A stretch of DNA of 64,000 nt. Origin: Thelephora terrestris. Lineage: Eukaryota > Basidiomycota > Agaricomycetes > Thelephorales > Thelephoraceae. Position 1 is the stretch's first letter; each line of letters begins with the position of its first letter. A model generated the notes under the pieces. The model made no database searches. It was given only the letters and a program-made list of their open reading frames with translations, and was not told the DNA's origin. The stretch is taken from assembly GCA_015956445.1 (NCBI GenBank), contig WIUZ02000001.1, positions 1,302,001 through 1,366,000 of the forward strand, given 5' to 3'. Shown here piece by piece: positions 12,791 through 22,820 of the stretch. Made by a program: the position numbers and the translations under genes.

Positions 12791-13599
12791 TCCACCTGAC
12801 CCAGCCTGATGCAACTTGACTTGATCTTATCTAATCAGCTGTCATCTTATCTGCCCTTAATCTAAATACCTTAGCTGACCAACGTCTAACCCAACCTCAC
12901 CCAGCTCACCAGCACATGACTGGGCTACAGGAACACACTATGAGCTGTGCCATCCCATGTCCTGAATCCAACCGTTACTCAAGCCTAACAACTGTGGTGG
13001 ACCTACAAGTTAGTGGACCTACAAACCCACAGACCCACAAGTGTAGACTGCTCACTCAGTGGAGACATCTGTTATCCAACATCACCCATGTACTATCCTC
13101 AGCCTGTGTTCTGCACCAGACTGCCATTTCACCACAACTCAAGTTCAACCACCTGGCTGAACCTGCAAGCCAGATTGATATAGACTACCGGTTGTACATC
13201 CCTGGATTGGTGGGCCTGAGAGCACATGATCCAGCCAGGTGGCTGAACTTGAGTTGTGGTGAAGTGGCAGTATGGTGCAGAACACAGGCTGAGGATAGTA
13301 CATGGGTGATGTTGGATAACAGATGTCTCCACTGAGTGAGCAGTCTACACTTGTGGGTCTGTGGGTTTGTAGGTCCACTAACTTGTAGGTCCACCACAGT
13401 TGTTAGGCTTGAGTAACGGTTGGATTCAGGACATGGGATGGCACAGCTCATAGTGTGTTCCTGTAGCCCAGTCATGTGCTGGTGAGCTGGGTGAGGTTGG
13501 GTTAGACGTTGGTCAGCTAAGGTATTTAGATTAAGGGCAGATAAGATGACAGCTGATTAGATAAGATCAAGTCAAGTTGCATCAGGCTGGGTCAGGTGG

Positions 13600-13945
13600 A
13601 CCACTTTAGGTCAGGTTAGGTTGGGTGATCTGTGGTGGACTAGGTTAAGTGGACTATGTCAGGTTAGGCTAGGCTGGGTTAGGTTAGGTTTAGGCTAGGT
13701 AAGACATGATAAGATAAGATAAGATAAGATAAGGCCAAACTAGGCCAGGTTAGGTGTAGGGCAGGTTAGGTTTAGGTTTAGGTTTTGTACTAGGTTAGGT
13801 TTAGGTTAGGTTAGGTTTAGGTTTAGGTTTAGGTTTAGGGTTAGGTTAGGTTAGGTTAGGTTAGGTTAGGTTAGGTTAGGTTTAAGGCAGGTTGAAGTTT
13901 AGGTTTAGGGTTAGGGTTAGGGTTAGGTTAGGTTAGGTCTAGGAC
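13600..13945 (-). repeat. Telomere-like tract, right arm (inverse of the left)
   Basis: An array of TTAGG, TTAGGG and TTTAGG units with four ATAAG units. It mirrors 12451-12790 within the palindrome, so the two G-rich strands point toward the outer right end and the outer left end respectively. Confidence 0.75.
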
Positions 13946-14701
13946 CAGTTACAGGGGTAGTTTATGATCACAAACAGGTCTGTATTTTATGATATAATGA
14001 AGACTATGAATATATTTGTAATTATCAACTTTTATTCATTTTTTGGAGCAGAAAATACATTAATATCAAAATTAAAAGCTATTTAATGAGCAAAAAAAAT
14101 CAGAATAATTTTTATAAAATATTTATACATATTCTGGAATTTCTGGTAATTTTTCCGGATTTATCCAGCCAGAAAAATGATTTATTTGAATATTTCTGGT
14201 ATTTATTTGCAATTTTGAGCACTTTCCAGACCCGTGGGAATTTTTTCGGTATTTTTTAGGATTTTTCTGGCATTTTTCCGAGTTTTCTAGCATATAATTT
14301 CCTTTTTTGGAAATTTTTTCAAAAGCATTTCTGAGTTGCTTATGTAAGCCATCAAAATTTCCTTTTTAGGAAAGACCCCTCCAAAAGCATTTTTGAGACG
14401 CTTATGTAAGCCATCAAAACTTTCCTTTTTGGTCGGTCACATGATCTGATTATATAAGCAACATCCACTTTTTTCAGTCACATGACCTGCTTATGTCAGC
14501 CATAAAAATTTCCTTTTTGGGAAAATCACATGACTGGCTTATATAAGCTGACCCAGTCACCCAGTAGTACCATATCGTCGGCATTGCACAACCTGCAGGC
14601 CCAATTGCAATGCCTATAGCATTGCACAAACTACCGCATGCTAGATTGCACAAATACGAGATACCGTGGTAATGTGCATCTACATCTAATAAGGACTACT
14701 G

Positions 14702-15310
14702 AGAAGAGAGCTAGAGACAAAGCAAGAAAAGCAGAGAGATCGCGAGAGTTCTGAAAGAGTTCCGAGGGGTTCCGAAGGGAAGATTCGACGAGAGGAGCAG
14801 AGAACACTAGGGGAAGACACTGAGGAAAGCAAGAAGACACTGGGGACGACGAGGGGACTAGAGCAAAGCTTCAGACTAGGAGGAGGGGAACATAGCTGAC
14901 TGGACTTCAATAGGATGGAGCGCAATGATCTCCAGAGTAGCCAGTACAGGATATATATACTAGGGTCTGCTCTGAGAAGGTTCCAGAGAAGAAAGGAGGA
15001 AAACTGCGAAATAGGGACCTATGATGCAATGGCGAAGTCATAGGGGAAGAGGAGAAAAGGGAAAAGTCGTCATGAAAGGGGAAAGTCATCATAAAGGGGG
15101 ACTAAGCAAAGGGGAAAGTCTTCTGGAGAAGAGGAAGCTCCGGCGAAGGAGAGGAAGCTCCGGCGAAGAGGAAGTTCGCAAAGAGGAAGCTCTGGTGAAT
15201 AGGAAGCTCCGGCGAAGAGGAAGAAGTTCCGAAGAGGAAGAGGTTCCGAAGGAGGTTGCGAAGGTTGCGAAGGGGAGGAAAAGCGAAGAGGAGGAATGAG
15301 GACTGAGGAC
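14702..15310 (-). repeat. Purine-rich LTR-like repeat (probable LTR, minus orientation)
   Basis: On the minus strand this is a CT-rich stretch with a TATATATATCC box (about 14950), then CTACTCTGGAG and CCATCCTATTGA. Parts recur at 34540-34720 (plus) and about 32410-32470, which shows it is a dispersed repeat. The plus strand holds GAAGCTCCGGCGAAG-type subrepeats at 15120-15250. It probably continues to about 11550 on the other side of the palindrome, which means the palindrome landed inside it. Exact LTR ends were not found. Confidence 0.4.
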
Positions 15311-15521
15311 TGAGGACAGCAAACCTCAGAATCCCACGTCCCCAGAACTGGAGGCACTACAGCGGGGTGGAGGACCTTGAGGATGACACGGAGGTGGTTG
15401 ACACGAGACGCGCTCCGGCCGATCGCTTGAACTCCCAAGCAGTGATCGTTGCTGATGGGTTTGCGGGGACGCCTCTCTGAATGATAGGCTTGTTTCTTGA
15501 TTTTTTCCTGGCTGTGGACAT

Positions 15522-16482
15522 GGCTGTACTAGAAAGGGGGGAATATGTGGTGCCTTCTCACACGCAGCTTTTATCTGCACGTTGAACACACGCGGTGCAA
15601 CACGATGCCTGATGTGACGATGCACCTTCGTTGATAATCATATTATTACACTTAGAGCGGGCTTTTTTTCATGCAGGGTTGTATATTTACGTCAGGATTG
15701 GGATGTACAATAAATCGTGAATCAGAAAAATGACCTTGGCCTTATCAATGCGCCTTTGATCCAATCTGGGCTTGCAATGGATTTCTGGTTATTTTTATTT
15801 CACAATTCACAATATTTATATTATTATAAGGTCCATCTATTTACTGGAGACTCCGAGTTTATAATATACTGGCAAGCTATATGATGTTGTGGATTTTATG
15901 CGTACAGAGGCAGAGGATCAATATTGTTGACCAGAGGCATGAGTGACGATGTCCACTAATTCCAAACTCTCTGCCAAAAAAAATTTCAGCAAACTTCATC
16001 GATTTCATTGATCGATCTGCCATATCATTGCACCTCTACTCAGAGTATTCAATGCTGCACACAACGGTTGAAACAGTGACTAGGTGACGCTATGTACAAT
16101 TAAATGATATAAAATAATATATACATATAATACAAATGAGGGTCCGGGTTCCTTACCAAGGTTCAGATACTGATATCCCTGAATAAGTTAGTAGGTTGCA
16201 GACAGCACGAAAAACGGTCCCCGGAACCACTCTGTTATATATACTAATTTTGTATGCCAACGTGTTTACGTCCACAAACTGCTGTTGCTCGTTGTGCTGG
16301 AAAGTATAATATTGTTAATCTGTTTACAGCCATCAACCTCAATCAGTGATTTTCTACCTAAATCCCAGGCCTTCAGTCAAACTAGGCGAAAACTCATTCG
16401 AATGGGTAACGCGCAGATTTAAATTCATTCAAAGTGCTTAATTACAAAGTTTAACAGATATGGCGAGCACAAGATTAGAAAT
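15522..16482. other. AT-rich intergenic stretch inside the KDZ unit
   Basis: Nearly 1 kb with no convincing frame. It lies upstream of the proposed transposase start and downstream of the Cauli_VI-domain gene, so it may contain the transposase promoter. No specific site could be assigned. Confidence 0.5.
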
Positions 16483-17625
16483 TCAAGCAGGGAATATGCA
16501 GGCAGTTCCAAGGAGCAAAGCATACTGGAGGGAACGGTACGCCTCCCGCTTGGTATTGAAATAGCGGTGGACAGCCCCACTCACGTTTTGGACGTATGGC
16601 CCAGCATCTGTCCTAGACGAAATCAGTATGGGAATAGAAAGAGAAAGGTGTGAAATTAACATACCATGATGAGAAGATACCAATATCCGTCCCCATAATG
16701 ACAATGTACCAACAACTAGAATGGACGGTGGTGGCTGGCTGTTGGATCCTTCGCTGGGGACTAACAACATTGGTTGTGTTGACGTAGCTAGTATCGCCCA
16801 ACCAGGTCCGATCCAACGAGATCTGCCTCAACATCTCACGGATGTCTGTCCTCGGTCGTATTAGGAGGGAGCGTTGAGTAAGAGAACTTTCTTACTGTTG
16901 GCGGGACGTTTGGAAACACCGTCCTCCATTTGGAAATATTGAAGAAGCCCACTGTCCCTTAGCAACGGATAGAGGAGTGTCTGGAAGCGAGACTTGTCGG
17001 TGATCGGCATAGGGCGAAACTCCAGTGTTCCTGGTTCTTCGCGGGGTGCATCTTCATTGCGCGTGAGTTGTGGTCTTGAATGTTCGCAGACCGCAGCCCT
17101 GCTCGACGTAGGAGGGCATCTGGGGGGGCAGGGGTGGGCGGAGGAGTGAGGAACCTTGCTCTTATTGGATCGTCAGCTGCCAGCTGACTCCAAGAGCATG
17201 ATAGATCCTGAGAAGCAGCATGGAATGTTGTAGCAGCGTAGAACGTCGTGGCGGCACGGGATGTTGCGGCGGCACAGGATGACAGCCGTCTGCGGGAATT
17301 TCTCGTTCTGCTGGAGAGGAGTGAGGAGGGGACATAAACTCAATCTGGCCTGCAAAGAAAGTCTTCAGATTAGAATGAAACCGGTTTAGAAAAAGCAACT
17401 TACCGAGTGTATGCTAAGATGGCAGCTCGTGCCACTTAAAGTTTGGTCAGAAGAGCCCGTCAACTTCAGTAACCTCAACTTACGACGATGGTTCCCCCCT
17501 GCACCTTCGAGCAGTGCATGAGCGGTGTTGCCAAGCATTTCCTCACCTTCAGACTTGTAGACATATGTCCCAATGTCAGTTGAAACATCAGACTCGGAAT
17601 TGGATGAGGGGGGGTCCCAAGTCAT
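16483..17625 (-). CDS. Cauli_VI / RNase H1 N-terminal-like domain protein in the KDZ unit
   Basis: Minus strand, multi-exon. The proposed start is MTWDPPSSNSESDVS (ATG ending at 17625). A Pro-rich exon at 17162-17350 contains IEFMSPPHSSPAE. The recognisable domain is at the end: SCWYIVIMGTDIGIFSSW, then an intron of about 52 nt at 16616-16667, then GPYVQNVSGAVHRYFNTKRE and AYRSLQYALLLGTACIFPA before the stop at 16483. The W-Y-I-V, G-I-F-S-S-W and V-S-G-A-V pattern is that of the Cauli_VI (PF01693) fold, shared by the N-terminal hybrid-binding domain of eukaryotic RNase H1. Basidiomycete repeat-borne proteins often carry it. It probably binds nucleic acid; no catalytic RNase H domain is visible. 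Exon joins between 16835 and 17160 are uncertain. Confidence 0.55.
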
Positions 17626-17877
17626 CTCAGGGAGAGAGGGGATGCAAAGGGGAGGGGAAACAATGGAGAAAGGTGCCGGCAGATGCCAGAATGCTGATCC
17701 CCAATATCTCCACTAAATAGTCCGATCGAAGAATGGGACGGTATTGCCCGAGAATGATGGACTCGGAGGATCTACAAAGAGATGCAAGCAAACGTGGACT
17801 CATCACACGCTCGACTCTGCCAGTGCATCTGATCCTTTCCCTTGGACGTTTTGACTCCTCCGCACTCCTCCCCTTCA
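17626..17877. promoter_or_regulatory. Short divergent intergenic region between two KDZ-unit genes
   Basis: The Cauli_VI-domain gene starts leftward at 17625 and the partner gene starts rightward at 17878. About 250 bp separate them, so both promoters must lie here or overlap the genes. No TATA box or other named site was identified; the call rests on geometry. Confidence 0.35.
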
Positions 17878-20800
17878 TGGCTCCGCCGACGTGGACAACC
17901 AAGGAACAGCTGGAGTTCCTCATTGAAGAAGACGTCAAGTGGGCAATCATCAAGGATAGCGGGGGCACCCTCAAAAGCTTCTACCTCCAAATGGCCAGGA
18001 CTTTCCTCGAGAAGTGGCCAAGCGAAGATCTCACCCAGACACCGGAGGCAATTGAGAGTCAGTTGCAAATAGTAAGTGTATTGATTTGGTTGCCTCGTTA
18101 CGCCTTCTCACTTTTTGCTGCAGCGTATCGCAAACTGGTACACCAATCAACACCGTCAAAAGAAGGCACCACCAGCAGCCTCGAAGCCGGTCCTTGACCT
18201 TGCAGGAAAAGGCTCCTGCAAGAAACCTCCATTGCAGAAGTGGCAAGCCTTCTCATCTCTGTACTATCACCCAAGAGACTCCCCACTCCGCGCGGAGGTG
18301 AGATCATTGTCACTGGGGACAAGGGGTCAAATACCCAGTGGGTACATGCTGAACACATTATGATCACAGTCAACAAGTGATCACAATGTGCGCAGTGGGG
18401 GAAATTTGAATACATTCAAAATGTGCCTGGCCATGTGAGTCCAATGTGCCCAGTGGGCACATTTTGATTGTGATCACAATGTACCCATCAATGTGATCTC
18501 AATGTGCCCACTGGGGACATTTTGATTGTGATCACAATGTACACATCAATGTGATCTCAATGTGCCTGTTGTGCACATTTTAATTTCTTTCACAATGTTC
18601 CCATCAATGTGTTCACAATGTAACCAGCTCATTACATAATAGTTTCTTTCACAATGTTGTCCACAATGTGTCCAGCATGTGGCTGAGCCACTCATTCAAA
18701 ATTCTTTCAAAGATTATCCAGTGATGTGTACATAATGTCCCCAGGGGGTTATTTTAGAAGTAATCACAATTTAATCACAATATTGTTCAATTTCACCATG
18801 AACTTTCAAAGAAATGACTATGTGTATGGCTGTACACATTCTAGACACGTCACTGGATACTTTGTGAAAGAAGTTTGAATGAGTGGCTCAGCCACATGCT
18901 GGACACATTGTGGACCCCCAGTGGGCACATTGAGATCACATTAATGAGTACATTGTGATCACAATCAAAATGTGCCCACTGGGCACATTGGACTCACATG
19001 GCCAGGCACATTTTGAATGTATTCAAATTTCCCCCACTGCGCACATTGTGATCACTTGTTGACTGTGATCACAATGTGTTCAGCATGTACCCACTGGGTA
19101 TTTGACCCCTTGTCCCCAGTGTGTATGATCAACGCGAAGCCAATCCTTCCGCCGTCGAATATCTCAGTGAATTCCTCCCACCTGACACCAACATCGCCAC
19201 CCTCGACCGCCTCACCTTCCTCGGTGCATTTTCAAGAGAGCGTTGTACACGCCTGTCGAGTGAAGAAGTCGAAGAAGTGCAAGCATACATTGAAAAGCAG
19301 CAGCTGCTAGCCGCAGAACACCGGGACTGTCCGTGGTTTCTTGACGACAATTATGAGGACAAGCCCCTATTAGCGGAGAACAGGTACATACAACAGTGAG
19401 CAGCTTTCCCTTGTTTCAATACGACTAATTACTGAATATGTGTCCTAGGCGTATTGACGAACTGCCACGTGTATCACGATGTGCCATCGAAGAGATCGAG
19501 AAGGCTACTGGCTTCAAGGCGATCCTACTCGTTGGTGGCCTTACGCCTGCGAACAACGGTGCAATCTCCACCCACATGTACATCCTATTTATCTTTTTTT
19601 TTGTTCGCAGGGTGACTCACATGCCTGCAGTCATACATCTGGTCATGCTGTCACGACCAACCTGTCGTTTGTAGAATCTTGGGGTGGGTGCTCTGAGCTG
19701 CGCACTGCGTTTGGGGAGTGGTTGCAGATGGCGTATAGTACGTCTTCGTTTTTCTTTGATTTTACCCCCTCTCATTTGATTTTAGCTGATGAAGAAAAGG
19801 CTCGGCGACAGGGCTATTCTGCAAGTTCTCTAACACCCGCACCCGACGCCGAACGGTCTCTGATACCCACAACGCCTGATGGCCTGACGCCAACGACACC
19901 CGGCAACAGAACGCCAACACCACCCGGCAACATAATGCCAACGACACCCGGTAACCTGACACCAGCAACCCCCTGCCAAGTGACACCAATGACATCGGTT
20001 GAAGATCCTGTACCAGCGGCCTCCCCATCACCGGAGTCATGTGATCCTGGGACAATGGCAACCACTCCAGGTCCCACCGCTGAAGTCACTCCGCTCCCTG
20101 AAGTCCCTCCATCTCCTATAGCTGAGAATATACGAGCACCACTTTTTTCTCTCTCTCCAGCTGGGCCAACACCCTCCCTTTTGATGCCAACACCTCCCAT
20201 GACTCCAGGTGGTGCAACAGGCACTCCCCATCCAACCCCATTAACGACTCCTCCCTCCGATGACCCCAAGGTCTGCACGTTCACACATGATCAAACATAC
20301 CCAGCTTTCATCACTCCAGCTATCATTGAACAGCTAAATACTGTGGAGGGTGGACCGGACTGGGTGGAGATGATGAGGGGTTACCTCAAGCTGGAGAGTG
20401 AGTTTTGTTCAAGGGTGGGTCCGCACTTCCCCTGTCGTTTGTTCTGGCCTAACGCCTTCAAATCTAGCGTGTGGGCAAACTATCTTTGCAAAACCGCCCA
20501 GAAGAAGTCGTTCTCTGGGGGTGTGCACGCAAATCTGTCCCCTCTATTGCCGACATCCAGCAGTTCCACGAGAAGTGGCTTGCCTGGTGGCGTAGTTGCC
20601 AACCAAAGTGACGATCTACCGAGACGTGGCTGTTCTCCTGCGACGACGCTGAGGGTAAGGATTGGATGCGCCTGAACGTGACCAGTCCATCTGGCTTGTT
20701 CGCTCTCGTCATCTCGACCTCTTGGTGGGCTAACACTGTGGAAACAGAATCTCAGCGCAAAGCTTTTGATTCTGCTGTTGAAGATTTGCGCTGGGTAGTT

Positions 20801-20935
20801 GAAAAACTGATCTCATTCAACTCCAAAGCTACCCCATGCGACCCAGTCCCAGCAGATCATTTCCCTGGCCACAGTGGACAGGATCCGGGAAAGCGTCAGG
20901 TCAAGCCCACCCCCAAAGCGTCTAATAGAACCTAG
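17878..20935 (+). pseudogene. KDZ-unit partner gene with W-rich C-terminal region, split by a foldback element and one stop
   Basis: It starts MAPPTWTTKEQLEFLIEE at 17878. Exon 1 ends at 18071 and a 52-nt intron follows (18072-18123). Exon 2 (RIANWYTNQHRQKK) is hit at 18311 by family A element A5. Removing A5 and one TGT copy gives an unbroken VRSLYDQREANPSAVEY join. Later introns lie near 19388-19448, 19577-19630 and 19740-19787. A long Thr/Pro-rich linker (about 19830-20270, TPTTPGN-like units) leads to a C-terminal region with PDWVEMMRGYLKLES, KWLAWWRSCQPK, a TGA at 20609-20611, then LFALVISTSWWANTVE. This architecture, a charged N-terminus with W-pairs at the end, is a common uncharacterised family in Agaricomycetes. 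Its stop abuts the right KDZ arm. Function is unknown; its position suggests KDZ cargo or an accessory gene. Confidence 0.6.
18311..19121. mobile_element. Family A foldback element A5 in a coding exon, TSD TGT
   Basis: An 811-bp palindrome from CACTGGGGACAAGGGG to CCCCTTGTCCCCAGTG, flanked by TGT at 18308-18310 and TGT at 19122-19124. It interrupts exon 2 of the KDZ partner gene. Confidence 0.92.
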
Positions 20936-20937
20936 TC

Positions 20938-22400
20938 ACATCTTTACCACCTTGTTTTTTGTCGCCTGAATTACACGAGCATCGCTTTTGGTTGTCGAAC
21001 TATTATAATATTTGCGCAGGATAAGCGATTGTGAGAAGATATTGCACGCTTGTCCGGCGCTTGTGGACTTGGAAATAAAATCTGGATTGCCAGCAGAGGG
21101 TGCACGTGTATATGATGAATTAAGACTTTGGATCGCAAGTACAAATCCAGTATTGGTGAATTCGCATCGTATGTATGTATGTACTACACAAGAAAAGGTG
21201 TCGTCAACAGGTGGGAGCAAGAATTGTGGAGGCCAGTAGGTGTGGAGTGAAAACCACAAAAACACGATGAATAAATGTTGGACTTGCTTGAAACTGCGTG
21301 CGAACCGTAGCTAGAAGATAGGGCCTTGAACGTCGGAGGGTGCGCGCTGGAAAGAGAGAACATGGGACATGCTGGAAGCGGGTTTCCTCCAAGTGATGAA
21401 AATTCTTGCGGATGACAAATATGGGGCGAGCAAGCAGCGCCAGCAAGCGTTTCTAGTTCCAGAAATCAGCAACAAAACGCGGATGGTGTAGAAGACAAAT
21501 AGGAAAGACATACGTACCCCAAAAACAAGAGGCGAAATCCACCTGAAGTGATCCCTCAACATCCTGCGACACATTCTGGTCCCAGCTACCTGTACCGCTT
21601 CTTGTGAGCGCCCTGGGTCCGTCGACAACGAGATACATTAGAGAGGAGAGGCAATACGAGGGGAGCGGACAAAGGGAGCAACGGGAATAAGGGAGCGGCA
21701 GGAATCGTCGTGAGTAGGGGAGGACTAACCCGATCGGGGATTTCCAAGGCATGGCATCAGCCCCTGCCTACGTGCTCGTGAGTCGTTTGAAGCCCTCACC
21801 CTGGGCTCAATCTTGCACTAAAGCGTGTCGTTATTAGCAGGATAAATTGCGGCTAGACTAAGCTATCTGGGGGTATTTTTTTTATATTTTGGTTTTTGGT
21901 TTTTATTCCGGCGCCTAAGTTACTACAGAGCGAAAGCCATATATATATTTATTATATGTGTGTATCTACTAAGGGTACCTGTAGGAGGCGGATAAAACTG
22001 ACCCCTAGCAGGGGACCGGATGGCGGGAGCCAGGGGGCCGGGCAGTGGGAGCCAGGGGAGGGGATTCCCACGAGCGATAATCCTCCCGGGGGAATATTGA
22101 TGGGAGGGGTGGTTGAAAGAAGCCAGGGAGGATGCCATAAGAGCCGCGTGATGGCGGCATTTGTTGAGGTTCGGCGGTTTGATGGCAGGGAGGGACCTGG
22201 GGCACGCCCGATCATTTCCCGACGCGTCCCCGAGCCCATTCCTCGCGTAGCAGGGCATGTACAAACGGATATATAAGCGATATACAAGCTATCTACAAAT
22301 CCTGAGCCATTGGAAGGGATCTACAAACCTATGGAGTTGTTGCATGAAATTTGTGGCAGTCAATCAAGATTTGTATTACAATTTGGGTAAGTACGGTTGA
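20938..22400. repeat. KDZ right inverted arm
   Basis: The inverse of 6491-7953, ending TACGGTTGAG. Both arms have the same length (1463 bp), implying no net indel since they were last equalised. Confidence 0.85.
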
Positions 22401-22820
22401 GACACATCACTGGATACTTTGTAAAAGAAGTTTGAATGAGTGGCTCAGCCACATGCTGGACACATTGTGGACAACATTGTGAAAGAAACTATTATGTGAT
22501 GAGCTGGGTACATTGGGAACACATTGATGGGAACATTTTGATCACAATCAAAATGTGCACAGCAGGCACATTGAGTTCACATTGATGTGTACATTGTGAT
22601 CACAATCAAAATGTCCCCAGTGGGCACATCGAGATCACATTGATGGGTACATTGTGATCACAATCAAAATGTGCCTACTGGGCACATTGGACTCACATGG
22701 CCAGGCACATTTTGAATGTATTTAAATTTCCCCCACTGTGCACATTGTGATCACTTGTTGACTGTGATCACAATGTGTTCAGCATGTACCCATCGGGTAT
22801 TTGACCCCTTGTCCCCAGTG
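22401..22820. mobile_element. Family A foldback element A4, right part
   Basis: It begins ACACATCACTGGATACTTTG and follows a family A right arm to CCCCTTGTCCCCAGTG at 22820. It is 420 bp against 303 bp on the left. The next bases are TGA, which do not match the TCA before 6188. Confidence 0.75.

Larger units (their letters stand above)
11690..14701. mobile_element. 3-kb palindromic element with telomere-like tracts, TSD AGAAGAG
   Basis: The element opens CAGTAGTCCTTATTAGATG and closes with the inverse, CATCTAATAAGGACTACTG. The two halves are near-perfect inverses around a short loop at about 13160-13235. It is flanked by AGAAGAG at 11683-11689 and at 14702-14708. Each arm carries, from outside in: short TATATAAGC blocks (11840-12060), a very AT-rich block (12180-12420), a telomere-like CCTAA tract, and a less repetitive core. 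No protein-coding frame is convincing. The tip sequence and 7-bp (possibly 8-bp with one mismatch) duplication suggest a non-autonomous DNA element, hAT-like or mobilised by another family. A partial second copy lies at 49546-50947. Confidence 0.75.
7959..15521 (-). pseudogene. KDZ transposase with CxC2-like cysteine cluster, split by nested insertions
   Basis: Minus strand. A plausible N-terminus is MSTARKKSRNKP (ATG at 15519-15521), with a TAG at 15357-15359. The gene resumes near 11550 (TQLYSDVDEELLEKEEQAKKKK). A CxC2-like cluster follows near 11230-11080 (CVSCATSMATFRCTDCF, FCQGCLLSFHCREPFHRVQV). Next come LLRARWFPATWRWPSTAFTF (about 10850), MDANFKLKQKERG (first acidic residue at 10343-10345), YDIGCQW (second, about 9868-9870), then VPKFHLAGHGKDCQ, a GEMVESGW acidic motif near 9690 and DDHWGAENWRKV. 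The C-terminus is a long helical region ending DMHSV at 7959. Many short introns separate these pieces. This order is the signature of fungal KDZ transposases, which are predicted RNase H-fold enzymes that cut and join DNA ends in the nucleus. The reading is interrupted between 11550 and 15300 by an LTR-like repeat plus a palindrome, so this copy should not make a full protein. Confidence 0.8.
6491..22400. mobile_element. Giant KDZ-type DNA transposon with long inverted arms
   Basis: A 15.9-kb unit bounded by matching inverted arms of 1463 bp (6491-7953 and 20938-22400). Between the arms are a minus-strand KDZ transposase whose stop lies 5 bp from the left arm, a minus-strand Cauli_VI-domain gene, and a plus-strand gene whose stop lies 2 bp from the right arm. 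KDZ elements (Kyakuja, Dileera, Zisupton) are known as large transposons expanded in basidiomycetes. This copy has been hit by a family A element (18311), an LTR-like repeat and a 3-kb palindrome. The outer junctions show no direct duplication: the flanking bases are themselves inverted (GATGTGT at the left, ACACATC at the right). The exact KDZ tip is therefore uncertain by a few bases. Confidence 0.7.

Noticed and set aside
12451-13945. A true chromosome end
   Set aside because: The telomere-like tracts are irregular, occur twice in opposite sense within a palindrome, and unique sequence continues on both sides.
11690-14701. A CACTG foldback family member
   Set aside because: The tip is CAGTAGTCC and the flanking duplication is 7 bp, so it belongs to another type of element.
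6491-22400. A TET/JBP dioxygenase as KDZ cargo
   Set aside because: KDZ elements of basidiomycetes are known to carry TET/JBP genes, but no HxD...H double-stranded beta-helix motif was found in the frames between the arms.
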